From the NCBI GenBank assembly GCA_003868215.1, contig QWDQ01000007.1:372001-436000 (forward strand): 64,000 nucleotides of DNA. The letters are read 5' to 3'. Under the pieces are notes generated by a model. The model worked only from the letters and a program-made list of their open reading frames with translations. It had not been told where the DNA came from and ran no database searches. Shown here piece after piece: positions 34,041 to 46,029 of this stretch. A program made the translations under genes and the position numbers. Position 1 is the first letter of the stretch. Every line of letters starts with the position of its first letter. The DNA comes from Pseudophaeomoniella oleicola. Its lineage: Eukaryota; Ascomycota; Eurotiomycetes; Phaeomoniellales; Phaeomoniellaceae.

Positions 34041-37000
34041 ATGGGAGACATACACGTCGGTGACTTGGTCGAAGTCACCACCAGCAAATTGTCAGGAACC
34101 GTCCGATATGTGGGCACCACCAGTTTTGCAGATGGAGAATGGGTTGGTGTTGAACTGGACTCGCCGACCGGAAAGAATGATGGTTCTGTCGCCGGTAAAA
34201 GATACTTCTCGTGCAAGCCCAACCATGGAATGTTTGTCAGGAAGTCATCAACGGTGTTAGTGAAGAGGCCAAAGCCCACATCGACGGAAAGGACAAGCGT
34301 GAACGGTGTCTCGAAGCCGGTCAGACCATCAAGCGGGGTGGTAGCGGACCCGAGTAAAAAGAGACAGAGTATTGCATCAGTCCCGAGTACAGGCTCGAGG
34401 CTGTCAATGAGAGTAAGTAGCATTGCATCGTCCCACAGCTCTGACTGATGGTTTGCAGTCGCCCACGAAGTCTCCTACAAAACAGTTGCCCTCTACAACA
34501 TCATCTACGCGGCCGACACTCCGAACAAGCATTGCTCCTGGTAGCCGTCCGACACAAACCAATGGTGCGAAGCCGCGGCCCAGTGTTGGAGTGCGACAGT
34601 CGATGGGTCCACCAGCGGGATACGGCAAAGAATCGCCGGCTCCCCAGCGATCATCTACCACTATGCTTAAGACCTTGACCACGGCGGCACGGAGAAGCGC
34701 GTCGACACAACGCTCATCAGAAGAGCGTGCCTCACAAGATGTCACGGACAATTCAGAGCTTACAAGTAATCTCAGTGAAGAAGCCATATCATCGCCTGCC
34801 GCCGAACATCTGGAGGGCTCCAGTGCCGAGGAAGACGTTGACGCGGCTCAGATCTCACCGTTGAAATCCACCAATGCACCCATGGATAGACCTAACAAAA
34901 CAGAACCTGTGAAAGCATCGCAGAAGACAGCATCTCCTCGGCCAAAACCAGCGACCTCTACACCAGCATCTCGTGCGGCCGAGACCAGGAAAATAGAGCA
35001 ACTGGAGGCACACGTGAGGATGATAGAGAAGAAGCGGATGGAAGACCGAAAAAAGATCAAAGAATTGGAACAGATCAAAGAAGAAAGGGATAGATTTGAG
35101 GCAGTGATCCAGAAGCTGCAAGCACGATATCAACCTCAACAACAGGAACTTACGGAACTCAAGAAACAATTGGTCGAAGCTCAAGCCAAAGTCGATGAAG
35201 TTGAACGCAAAGAAGCAGAGAAAGATTCAGAGATTGAAATGGCGACTCTCGATAGAGAAATGGCCGAAGAAATGTCGGAAGCATACAAAGCAGAAGTGGA
35301 TGCTCTCCGGCTCAAGACCCAGGACCTTGAGCTGGAGATACAGGTACTTCAGGAGGAGAACAACTTGTTCAATGAGGAAACTCCTGTTGACGATGCGTCT
35401 CGGCAAAGTTTATATCATTTGGAAAGAGAGAATGCGCGTGTTAAAGACGCTCTCCTCCGACTGCGAGATTTGACACAAGATAACGAAGAGGAACTCAAAA
35501 GCCAAATCAAGGAGCTGCAGACTGACCTCAGGGGTTTTGATGCCTTCAAAAAGGACCACGAGGCTACACAGGAGGATTTGCAAAAGGCAAAACAGACCAT
35601 TGTGGACCTTCAGGAACAATTGGACGCCGCAGAAGATCAAGAGGACGTTATCGAAAATCTTACGGAGACTAATTCTCGTCTGCAATCAGATATAGAAAAT
35701 CTGCGTGCACTCATTCTGGATCTTGAAGACATGCAAGCCATCAATGACGAGTTAGAGCAAGATCACCAGGTCACCGAAAGAGAATTACAAACGGAGCTAG
35801 ACTATAGAGAGAGCCTCCTTCTCGACCTTCGAAGAGACTTTTCTGACCAGTCGAGGGTAATTGGGGACATGGAATTCATGGTCGACAAGTACAAGGAGAC
35901 ACTGGCAGCTTTCCATAAAGAGTTTGACAACTTACGCGAAAGTCGCCAAATCTCCGAGACCGAAGCAGCTAGTTTCGACGAGAGATCGCGTGCAGTGATG
36001 GACCTCCAGTTGAAATTGCAAACTTCAGAAAATAAGGCGCAGACGAAACTCATTGATATGCAACTGCAAAAGCTAAAGGCAGAGGAATGTGAACAACACC
36101 TCGCGATCTTGCAAAACTTCATAGTGGATTCTTTCGAGAGAGATAGAATCCCGATTGAGGCTCTCCTGAGGTTCAAGAGGATAGCTTTCAAGGCGCTCAC
36201 GATGGAGGCCGTCTTGAGGGATCGCGGAGCCTCGTCAACCTCGAAAGACGCGACAGATAGCTTGCTCAATTTCGAGATTGAAGAAAAGCTCGAGTGGATC
36301 AACGGGGCATGCACAAGGTTCCTTACCTTCGCCTCCCATTGTACGGTGGCGGAGTTCACTGCTTTAGGGCAGGCATTCTACGAAGTAGAGGCTCTCGAAC
36401 GCTCTATGAATGTCTGGATAGATGCTCTGCGAAGCAATGAGCTCGACCGAAAGCATTGTGCTACAGAACTCAATAACCACCGAGCGATATTGGTGGATCT
36501 GATCGAGAAATTCATACCCTCGACTTTAGCTACAGAGGCTGATGCGTTGCATTGCCAGACGTTGGTAGTCGAGAGCTGCCTGGAGACCGTCACGGCTGTA
36601 TTGCCAATGCTGAAAGATCTTATTGCCGGAATTGCCGTTCCAGAAGGAAATGATATGGATACCAGCGCTGAGTTCGGACTCTTCAGTCGAAAGGTCCAAG
36701 ACTTCGAATTTCAGACGCGGTCCACAAAGGTTGTTGCGGGCAAGGTTGCTAGGGCGCTAGAAGAGATGATTCAAAGATCTGATTCATTTGTCGGTGCCTC
36801 TAGCGAGATGTTTGAGGCAGCAGAAAACCTCGCGCAGGACTTGTCTACGGTCGCCAGAGCGACTATGAGGGACGTGCAAGCTATTGTGATGGACGAGAAC
36901 CTACAGGAGCTTCCGAGGCATCAAGAGCTGATGCACGTCATCAATAAAGCTGCCCGTGAAGGTCTTCACCTGGAGCACGAGATAGATGCTTTCACAGCTC

Positions 37001-38121
37001 TTACAGAAGCACTAGGAGAATTGCAAAGTCGGCTCAACGAGCTAAGTAGCTCCGTGACCGACATAACTAAAACCACCGAGTTTGAACGTGGTCCTGCTCC
37101 CTGGACCATCCGCGCAAGGGAGTTGAAAGCTAATAGAGAGCACTCTGCCGAGACGGAAGACATGCTGCGCAGACTCCAAACGGACGTACAGGCGAAATCG
37201 GAAGTCCTCGCGGTGAAAGATCAACAACTTGAAGAACAGCACATAAGAATTGAGATTCTGGAATCACGCACAAAGGACATCAGGCATCAAGCCGCCCACG
37301 TCAAAGAGTTGGAAGTGGAGCTCGAAACCCATCGGGCAGCTACCGAAGCGGCTCGCAAACACGGTGATAAGATCGAGGAAGAACGTGAGGCCTTGCAAAG
37401 GCAGATTGACAAGGATCGCACAGAACTCGAGACCTTACGCCGTATGCAGCTTCCGGATGGTGGCAGTGCAGACATACCTATCATCAATCAATCTGTGGCA
37501 CTAGCAATGGAACAACAACTCATATCATTAAAACTCGAGATAGATAGCCTACAAGCAGCAATCCGTTATCTCAGAGACGAAAACATCAGGTTACAGTTGC
37601 CTGTCACCGTGGCGGATATGTCGGCCTATAATCATGCTTGGTTGACCGCACCGTTACCGAGATCCAGGCCCTACAAGGCAAGGGAGCAGACAACAGCTGT
37701 CGTAGTCCGAGAATCGCAAGCTCTCTTTGACAGACTACTCATTGGAACCAATCACTTCGCTCCTGTGGATCTGCGAAAGACCTTAGACAGACCAAGCTCC
37801 GGACATCAACCGGCTCCCAAGACATCTAAAGACCCTACACAGAGCTCAAGGCTGTCGACATGGCGTCCAGTCAAATCAACTCCAAGGTACCACATATTAC
37901 AGCAGAAAGAAGAGCTGCAACACTGGAACAGCATAGCCCAGGATCTGATTCTCAGAGAGAAAGGCTTTGGTCGACGCAGAGCCGCCGCCCCTCGTGCCGG
38001 TGATGATCAGAAAGACGACCGTGCTCATCACATTCACCAACCCTCCTCCGGTGTGAACAAAGGTGCGAGAAACAGCGAGGTATTCGAAGATGCAGTCGAG
38101 GCCGTGGGCGATTCGCTGTGA
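34041..38121 (+). CDS. ro-3: Dynactin large subunit p150-Glued
   Basis: Two exons, 34041-34412 and 34459-38121, separated by a 46-bp GTAAGT/GCAG intron; 1344 aa. An N-terminal CAP-Gly domain at about 5-70 carries the microtubule and EB1-binding motif GKNDGSV (44-50). A Ser/Thr/Pro/Lys-rich linker follows to ~295. A long coiled coil at about 298-600 would be the dynein-intermediate-chain-binding CC1. A helical p150 region lies around 600-1000 (LNNHRAILVDLIEKFIPS), a second coiled coil at about 1010-1120, and a short disordered tail. This is the standard order of fungal p150 (Neurospora ro-3, yeast Nip100). It links cytoplasmic dynein to microtubules and cargo, and in hyphae is needed for nuclear distribution. 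Length is normal; no defect seen. Confidence 0.95.
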
Positions 38122-38390
38122 TTTGGAAGCGGCAAACCAGCGAGCTTTGGATATGAGTATCTCGAGCAGATCGCGCGGGCGTTTCTTTTATTGTTAGCTC
38201 CTTTTCTCCATGTTTATATCACTATACCAACCGACCCAATACTTTTGCTCTACCAGAAGGGGGAAAGATCGTTTGTCTTGTCATGTTTTCTGTATCGGTC
38301 CAAGATTGCCCCCCCCCCCCCCTTTTTTTTTGTTTTGTTGTTGGAAGAGCGCAGCGCAATGCATTATCATCACCAGCATCAGTTCGTCCG

Positions 38391-38419
38391 CGCGCGCGTG
38401 TGTGTGTGTGTGTGTGTGT
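38391..38419. repeat. (CG)n(TG)n alternating purine-pyrimidine tract
   Basis: About four CG then ten TG units in the 3' flank of the dynactin gene. Alternating purine-pyrimidine tracts can adopt Z-DNA; no function is implied here. Confidence 0.88.
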
Positions 38420-38662
38420 CTTTTTATATTGATACCCTCGAGGCTTTTTGTACAAACCCTTTTTTTTTAGCGAAGTATAGGTAGTGAAGAACGAAGAAAG
38501 TCAGATTGTTCAAATATTCTTTTCCTTGCTCTGTTTTAGGATCGTTGACTTAATTAGGTAGGTGCCTTGGGCGTCTGGTATGAAACAAACATAGATGTAA
38601 CGATGTAGTTGTATAGAGGTAGGGAGGGAGGGCGGGATAGGGAAGGGGGGTTTCACTAGAAT

Positions 38663-38702
38663 CAGTCAGTCAGTCAGTCAGTCAGTCAGTCAGTCAGTCA
38701 GG
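38663..38702. repeat. (CAGT)10 microsatellite
   Basis: About ten tetranucleotide units in tandem in the convergent intergenic region. Confidence 0.92.
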
Positions 38703-38924
38703 TAGGTGATCAGTATGCGTATCCGTATCGTATTTCTCACCAAGAAGAGGGATGGATGTAATAGATGTGGATGTAGAGAGAGACGCGAATAGCAAAGCTT
38801 TATCTGTCCAAGTATTTAGTTGAAATACCTATGTAGGAGGTACCTAGGTGTCTGTCTAGCTAGGTCCCTATCTAGCAACACTCCTTTACTAACTTTGCTG
38901 CTACTACTACTACTATTATTACTA

Positions 38925-41681
38925 CTACTTCTTCTTCAACTCCTCAGCAGTCTCCGTCAGTAGTTCCATCGACGTGCTGTCTTCCCAGTACGTCTTACCT
39001 TTCCCCATCACGCTACGGATCGCGGAGCGGGCCTTGAAGGACCAGGAGGAGAGGACGGGGGGTGCGTCTGCGGCGGTTTGGTCTTCTTCTTCCGCATCTT
39101 CCTGCGAGGAGGAGATGGCTTCACTTCTGCCGAGGCCTTCCCTTGGTCTTGGGCCGAGGTCCTTGTAGGCTTCGACGAGTCGCTTGGTCGCGGTCGCCAT
39201 GGCGGCGAAGCCGGTTTCGGTCTCGTAGGCGCCTGGTCGGTTCGTGATGATTCGCCAGGCTTTTTCTTCGGCGTCGAGGGCCGCGGCGGGACGGTTGCGC
39301 CAGCTGTTGGCTTGGGAAATTAGGTACCAGAGTTCGGGCTCGGAGGTGATCAACGGGACGACTTCTTTGTCGAGCATGGTGAGGAATTGGGTTATTAGAC
39401 TGCCTTTTGTGGGTGTCTTTGATGGGTAGGGGGTTGAGGTTATGTGGTTGGTTAGGCGGGCTAGGATGGAGATGTCGATGGTGGATTCTGATGGTTTCAG
39501 GGAGAGGAGTTTGCGTTGAGCCTGTAGTAGTTGGGGCCAAGGAGTCAGCGATGGTGGAAGGGAGGATGAGACGGTCAGATAGTTATCCCAGAGGCGATGG
39601 TCGGTAGGTTTCAGAGATGTGGCACGTTGAAGGGCCCGGAGAGCAGAGAGTCGGTTTTGGTATTGCTTTTCGGCGATAGACAAAGACCCTAAATTCGTGG
39701 TGACCGTTTCTGAGTGCTCCTCGTCAGTTGCTTGCGCAGAAGGTGCTGTCTCAGTATCGGCAGTGACTGGCATGCGAAGTAAAGCTACAGCCAGGTTCGA
39801 CCAGCCTTCTGCGTCGGATTCTTCTAATTGGACCATTTGCGTAAAGCTTGCTGCGGCACCAGGGTAGTCTTCCAATTCCAGTTGGACACAACCAAGAGAA
39901 AACCAAGTAGGAGCGTTAATACGGTTGACTTTGAGAGACATTTTGTATGCCTCTGCCGCAAGCTCATACGATCGTTGCTTTGCGTACAAACGAGCAAGTG
40001 ACCGTTGAGCGCGTGCATAACGGCATCTGGAAATCTCCCATGCACGAGTATAGTGCTGAACTGCTTGTGATGGTTCGAGGTCTCCAAGGATGCAAAAGTA
40101 ACGCGGAGCATCCCCTGGGAGGCTTGGAAGTTCTGGTCCTGTGAAATTTGAGCTGTCACTTTCCGAGGCCTGGAACAGCTGCTTGCGAACGACTGCAATA
40201 GCCTTGTTCTCTTGATCTGTCGCTGCAAAACAGAGCGCTACTTCGGCCCACATTTGCAGTCTCTCGTAAATCTCTAGAGCAGTACGCAACCCGCCCATAG
40301 TGATCCATCGGGACGCCAGCTCAGCTTCCAATGTCCAGCGAAATGGCGATGCAAGTGAATAAATGTATCTCAGCCGTTCTTCAGCTGGCGCTGAGTCTGA
40401 CGCCTTTGGCTTGGGTAAGAATGTCGTTGGAGCGCCTTCGGAACCGTTCGGAGCTCCGGTGGTATCAGCAATGACCTGATCTACTAGTGCTTGTAACTGG
40501 AGCAGGCCTCTTTCCGTGGTGCGTGAATTGAAGCCCTCTATCCTGCTGCGAACAAGGAGCGCCTGCGTATATATCTGCCAGTTTGAACTCCCTCCTTCCA
40601 ATACACGTAAAGCATATGGCAGGGTCTCCTCTCGAGTCAACCCGTCCGCGGGTGAAGTATTGGTTATACTTGAGGCTATTAAAAGTAAAATGATGGAATC
40701 TTGCGGTGAAAGCAGCGGCTGATTGGCCGGATCCAATGATGCTAGCGAGGGCGGTAACGATGCCGACTCTTCGATCTGGGGCAGATTTGCTGTCTTCTCG
40801 TTTTCTTTGAAGGCGATCTTCTCCAAGAGAGTATCGTCGTTGAGGGCAATGTTCGCGGGCTTCGTCTGGTTTTGGTCAGGCACCTCGGTCGCGCTAGCAG
40901 CCCTCGTATCTGATCCGTCATCTGCAGCTTGGGTGTCTGCACTGCGAGCAACAACCACCAACTGGCTGAGGTCGTACTGTTGAAATTTGGTTCGCTTTCC
41001 CAGTCTCCCCGTTAATGCGTAGTTAAAATGTCTCAGTCTTGCTGCTTCAGCAAGGTCTTTGCGAGCCTCCCTATCGAGGCCATAAAAAGTATGTATCGTT
41101 GCTCTCTCGGTCAGGAAGTCTGCTCTGGTTCCAGGGTCTACATCCGGAGTACGAAGTCGAGCCTCTTCAGCATCCAAGTCTGCATAGATCATATTTTGCA
41201 GCGTTTCGCTGTGTTCAAACAGCAGTCGCTGATGCACAAAGTTGGTACGTGCTCTCTGCCTTCTACCGCCAACCCTACTAGCGATGACCTCATGATTGTA
41301 GATGCATCTAGCGAACCAGAATAGCTCGATGTTTGGCGTCAGCTCATAGATAGCCTCCCCGTCAACAGAAAGAGTCTCGAGCAATAGTTTTCTCAACTGC
41401 GATATCGCAGACTCCTCGGCCCTATATGCTTTCGGAAATATAATTTCTGCAGAATCGAAGGGAAGAGGAGGTCCAGTAACAGTAGATTGTAGAAAAGCAT
41501 TCAAGGCAGCATTTCCAATGTCGGCAAGGGAATTTATATTCTCTGCATTGCGAAGTAAGAAATCTATTCTCGACAGAACACCAGGCACAAATGGTGGGCT
41601 GTCCTCGTCAAGGGACAGATGGTGACCCAATACCTTCTGAGCTAGGGGTAGCTGCAAGGCGTTCTCATAATCCGTTGCCAT
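38925..41681 (-). CDS. EMW1: Emw1/TTC27 family tetratricopeptide protein
   Basis: Intronless, 918 aa. Start at 41681 (MATDYENALQLPLAQKVLGHH); the frame extends 9 bases to a TTG only. Family features seen are the N-terminal helical region with WFARCIYNHEVIASRVGGRR, the HTFYGLDREARKDL segment, the hallmark LNDDTLLEKIAF, and a TPR block at about 540-635 (AWEISRCRYARAQRSLARLY, APTWFSLGCVQLELEDYPGA, GWSNLAVALLRM). Yeast Emw1 is essential and linked to cell-wall integrity; animal TTC27 has been linked to assembly of large complexes. The local function is by family only. The tail is acidic, with a Gln/Glu/Asp run near 880. It is divergent from FIS1. Confidence 0.92.
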   Translation of the reverse strand: MATDYENALQLPLAQKVLGHHLSLDEDSPPFVPGVLSRIDFLLRNAENINSLADIGNAALNAFLQSTVTGPPLPFDSAEIIFPKAYRAEESAISQLRKLLLETLSVDGEAIYELTPNIELFWFARCIYNHEVIASRVGGRRQRARTNFVHQRLLFEHSETLQNMIYADLDAEEARLRTPDVDPGTRADFLTERATIHTFYGLDREARKDLAEAARLRHFNYALTGRLGKRTKFQQYDLSQLVVVARSADTQAADDGSDTRAASATEVPDQNQTKPANIALNDDTLLEKIAFKENEKTANLPQIEESASLPPSLASLDPANQPLLSPQDSIILLLIASSITNTSPADGLTREETLPYALRVLEGGSSNWQIYTQALLVRSRIEGFNSRTTERGLLQLQALVDQVIADTTGAPNGSEGAPTTFLPKPKASDSAPAEERLRYIYSLASPFRWTLEAELASRWITMGGLRTALEIYERLQMWAEVALCFAATDQENKAIAVVRKQLFQASESDSSNFTGPELPSLPGDAPRYFCILGDLEPSQAVQHYTRAWEISRCRYARAQRSLARLYAKQRSYELAAEAYKMSLKVNRINAPTWFSLGCVQLELEDYPGAAASFTQMVQLEESDAEGWSNLAVALLRMPVTADTETAPSAQATDEEHSETVTTNLGSLSIAEKQYQNRLSALRALQRATSLKPTDHRLWDNYLTVSSSLPPSLTPWPQLLQAQRKLLSLKPSESTIDISILARLTNHITSTPYPSKTPTKGSLITQFLTMLDKEVVPLITSEPELWYLISQANSWRNRPAAALDAEEKAWRIITNRPGAYETETGFAAMATATKRLVEAYKDLGPRPREGLGRSEAISSSQEDAEEEDQTAADAPPVLSSWSFKARSAIRSVMGKGKTYWEDSTSMELLTETAEELKKK

Positions 41682-42209
41682 AGCTGTCAATGATCACCTC
41701 AAGGCTCTTGAGGTATGCACAGCACAGTCTTTGATGTAGCATGTCAGGTCTTCATGGACTTCAAATGAGATATGAGCTCCTTCAGTCTTAGAGCACCTCC
41801 TCTAGTGTGAGCTCTTTCATCAGCAACGTACAAGTCCCGTGCTGGCCGATTCAAGTCGGACTGAACCATCGTCAATATCGAAATTTTTGTTCACGTATTC
41901 TTCATGGTGGGTCCTCGGCCAGTCCAACTTACTCATCGAGTCGGAATTTTGTTGCGCCACAGTCCCAGCCACATATTCAACGTTGACGCCACATCATCGT
42001 TTGCCCCGGTGACGTTCCATGCGCCACGTCTTCCTCGTTCATGTGCTAAGTTAATTACTCCGCTCGTCACATCTCGATAGCAACTTACTGAACAGTAGCA
42101 GTATCTTTATGCAGATTTCCCTACGACTGCTTTCATCATCACGATTGCATAAATCACGTCATATTCAGAGAGTCCAAATAGAACCTCGTTGAAGCTTCGT
42201 TACGTCCTC
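41682..42209. promoter_or_regulatory. Bidirectional promoter, TTC27-like / FIS1
   Basis: 528 bp between two outward-facing start codons must serve both genes. No named binding site is called. Confidence 0.55.
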
Positions 42210-42855
<646 letters not shown>

Positions 42856-44022
42856 CGTTTCAAAATGAAAATCACGATCTTGCGAAGCATGGGATTGGCG
42901 TTGGAAGCGAATTTCGAAAGTCGCGTCAGTTCGTGAGCACAATTTCATCGTCTGGACCATGCGTTGCTGTGTATCATAATGTGCAGGAAATCTTTGAATC
43001 CCTTCTCAGATGTGTCTACGGGATTCCTCAAAAGACATTCTCTCATAGCATCTGTGTTCTGTCGTTTGTAATTCCACTATACTCGATTCACAAGGCTGCT
43101 GAATAAGGTGGCAATCCGGAGCCCAATCATACTAGGGCTCTTGTATGAGCAACGAGGCATTGTCTGAGCTCGTTGTTGCCCTTATTCCAGGGAACGGACC
43201 GGGGATAGCCGGCTATTGATGGAGTGAGACTGTGGAAGGCCAACGAATCGGATGGAAATGCTGTGTTGCAGAAGCCACCAGGTAGTGTACCATAGTATTT
43301 CCATTCCCTCCATGCAGTCACTCCAAGCCTTAAACAGTAATTAACCTCCTCTGCTTGCTAGTAATTGATCAAAGCTGCACGCACTGTTGGACTTCTGTAC
43401 TAGCGGCTAGTCGAGAAGTGTCAGTCCTGGCTCTTCTGATCCTTGTGATCCCTTCACTGGTCTGCTTACTGTAACGGAGACCGTTCCGGAGCAATTACTA
43501 CGGATCATTTTGGTGGCGGGGCAGATCCATAGGCTTGGGTAAGAAAGACTCTAAATGCGTCATAATAGTCACCCATAAGTCATTAAGTTATTCACGCTGA
43601 ATTACAGTCTCCGTCTCGGTCTGGATCTCACACATCCGACCTGCACTGCCATCTTCAGGCATCTAATTTATCTTCATCATCATTAATTATTGTTTGTAGT
43701 CTCAGTTAAGACACTCTCTCCCTCCACAACTTAGTCCATCGTCCGTCCTTCACGTCCTTCAGCTCCTTCGCTTCCTTTCGCTTCCTTTCGCTTCCTTCAA
43801 TACACAAGAGATCAGCCACACTTCACCCGAAACGCTATCGTTCATCTTAGGACTCAGCCCTATCGATTGCGCCTTGATAAATTGTCTGACAACTGGATCA
43901 CCTCACACTTTACATGCGCTAGTATATGAAGAGATGTCCGAATGAATGTGCCGTGGGGAGCGTTTGTGACAGCTGTATGCCCCCAAGATATCTTTGAGAG
44001 CTAGCCTAGCTCGAAAGCCGTC
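42856..44022. other. Intergenic, 3' flank of FIS1 and promoter of RING gene
   Basis: No gene recognised. A pyrimidine-rich repeat (CTTCCTTTCG, two and a half copies) lies at 43771-43797, probably in the promoter or leader of the RING-finger gene. Confidence 0.6.
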
Positions 44023-45445
44023 ATGGCAGATCATGGCAGGATAGAAGGCGAAAGAGTCTTCTGCCACGAGTGCTCCAACGAATGGGACAGAAACCATGGT
44101 GGACTGGAGTGCCCACGCTGTCACTCAGAATTTACAGAAATAGTGAGTGACGTTCCTTCAGCATGATGCAGAGCTTGTTGCTAATTTACTCCTACAGCGC
44201 GATAACTCTCCGGCGCCTACCCCCGGCGCAGACTTTGGCCAACATACCCCGATCACATCACCCGAACATCCGTTACACGATTTGCACGATCATAATCCGT
44301 GGGAACATACAGGCTTTCCGGATCCTGACGAAGGTGATATCAACACTGTCCGTTTCAATACTCGCTCAGGAAATGGAACCATATCTTTCACGACCTACAC
44401 CACTAGGAGGGGTCCATTTGGTCCACGGATGAATGGTCCGACGACTCCAGGCATTGAGGAAGACTTTGCATCAATGTTAGAGAACATCATGGGAATTCCG
44501 AGTCAAAATCGGCCTAGGAGTAATGATCCTTTCCCACCACCCAACGGCATGGGCTTCTTTGGTGGACCACCTCGCAGGGATGGACGCTCTCCAGACCAAA
44601 CGGAAATGCTACATGCTCCATTTGCACCGTAAGCTTCAACAATTTCTACATCCTTATCCCTCTAACTCTCTTGTAGAATGTTCAGTGCCATATTCAGCAC
44701 CATCCACAACTTTCCACCTCCTCAACACAACCCCGGCGGACATGGGCCCCAACCGATGCAACCAAATCCGCTAATCCTGCTACGGCAACTTCTGAATCCA
44801 CAAAACGCTGCGCATGGCGATGCAGTCTTCACTCAGGAGGCACTGGATCGAGTCATCTCCCAGTTGATGGAACAGAACGCGGGAAGCACCGCCCCTGGAC
44901 CAGCTTCCGATGCCGCTATCTCATCGTTGTCCAAGCGTCCTGTTGACGAAAGCATGCTTGATAGCGATGGCAAGGCTGAGTGCTCTATATGTATGGAGGG
45001 TGTTCAGTTGGGAGAGGAGGTGACATTCTTACCGTGCAATCACTGGTTTCATGGTCCGTGTGTCACAGCGTGGCTCAAGGAGCACGATACATGTCCTCAC
45101 TGCCGACGAGGGATAATGAAGCAACCAGATCAGCCTGGAGCCAATCAGGGAGGAGGGGGTCAACCAGCTGCCGGTGGTTCGAATAACTTTGCATCGTCAA
45201 GCCGTGGGCAATCGTCTTCTATGTTTACAACCTCTGCTCAGGATGGCAGCCGTGGACTTCCAGGGTCAATGCCTGAGAGCCCATCCGAGGGGCGTCGCAC
45301 TGACTCCTACTACGAGCAGCGACAGAGGTCATATGCTACAAGACAGCAGTCGCGGACTGATAGCGGCAGAGGCAGTGGAAACTCAGGGGGCGGTGTCACA
45401 AGCTGGATCAGGAACCACAATCCTTTCAGTTCTGGCAGTGCGTGA
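44023..45445 (+). CDS. RING-H2 E3 ubiquitin ligase, RNF115/RNF126-like
   Basis: Three exons: 44023-44142, 44198-44628 and 44677-45445 (introns 55 and 48 bp); 439 aa. An N-terminal zinc ribbon (FCHECSNEWDRNHGGLECPR, with Cys14, 17, 30 and 33) matches the BCA2-type zinc finger of RNF115/126. The RING-H2 domain at about 286-326 is CSICMEGVQLGEEV...CNHWFHGPCVTAW...CPHC, with all eight ligands present. Between them are acidic and Asn/Pro/Gly-rich linkers; the C-terminal ~110 residues are Ser/Gly-rich. RING-H2 proteins recruit an E2 and transfer ubiquitin; RNF126-like ones act in quality control of cytosolic clients (family knowledge). Targets here are unknown. The first splice, joining EFTEI to RDNSPAP, is slightly less certain than the second. 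Confidence 0.9.
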
Positions 45446-46029
45446 AGTTATTCAGTAATGTATCATGGGTTCTTGATGTCAATTTTTTTTTTTGCCGGAA
45501 AAACAGGCAGACTGAGGGTCTCAGGTGAACCTGGTGTCGCGTAGCTTTGGCGTTGGATTTTGGACGAGATATTCATGTTCTAATGAAACACTGCGAGGCA
45601 TAGCGCTGTGCGCGATGAGAGCCTGATGATGATAGGACATGGAACGTTATATCCCAATGGACCGGCGCTTACAGTAATCTTAAGTGGTACCTAAGTTAGT
45701 GGCCCACGCCTTTTGTGCCTGCGGTTGTCCTTGCTCCTTTCTCTCTGTACAATAATGTTGTGGTGTGTCCGCAGCGAGGCTGATGCATACCGGTAGATTA
45801 AAACGCTAGTCCGTTTCTAGAATAGTGCGACCGTCCAAGGCTGACTCCCAGGATCAGCCTGACTTCCAGGCGATGAGATCAACCCCGCCCGTGCTTTCGA
45901 ACATTCCATTGTTGTCATCAAAGCAATACTAGTATGTGATGCTCTGCATCTGAAAATGGTTGTTGTTCTTCGCACAGTGTCGTGTCTTTGATTCGGCGCG
46001 ATCGCGTATGCGCTGGGAGTCATAGGTGG
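45446..46029. other. Intergenic, possible upstream coding exon
   Basis: Mostly the 3' flank of the RING gene and the promoter of the next. A candidate first exon, 45873-45931, followed by a 46-bp GTATGT/CACAG intron, would join in frame to the 46030 gene. Confidence 0.45.

Larger units (their letters stand above)
38122..38924. other. Convergent 3' region with microsatellites
   Basis: Lies between the stop codons of dynactin and the TTC27-like gene. Contains a C tract then a T tract (38309-38331), CG/TG alternation (38391-38419) and (CAGT)n at 38663-38702. No gene recognised. Confidence 0.7.
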
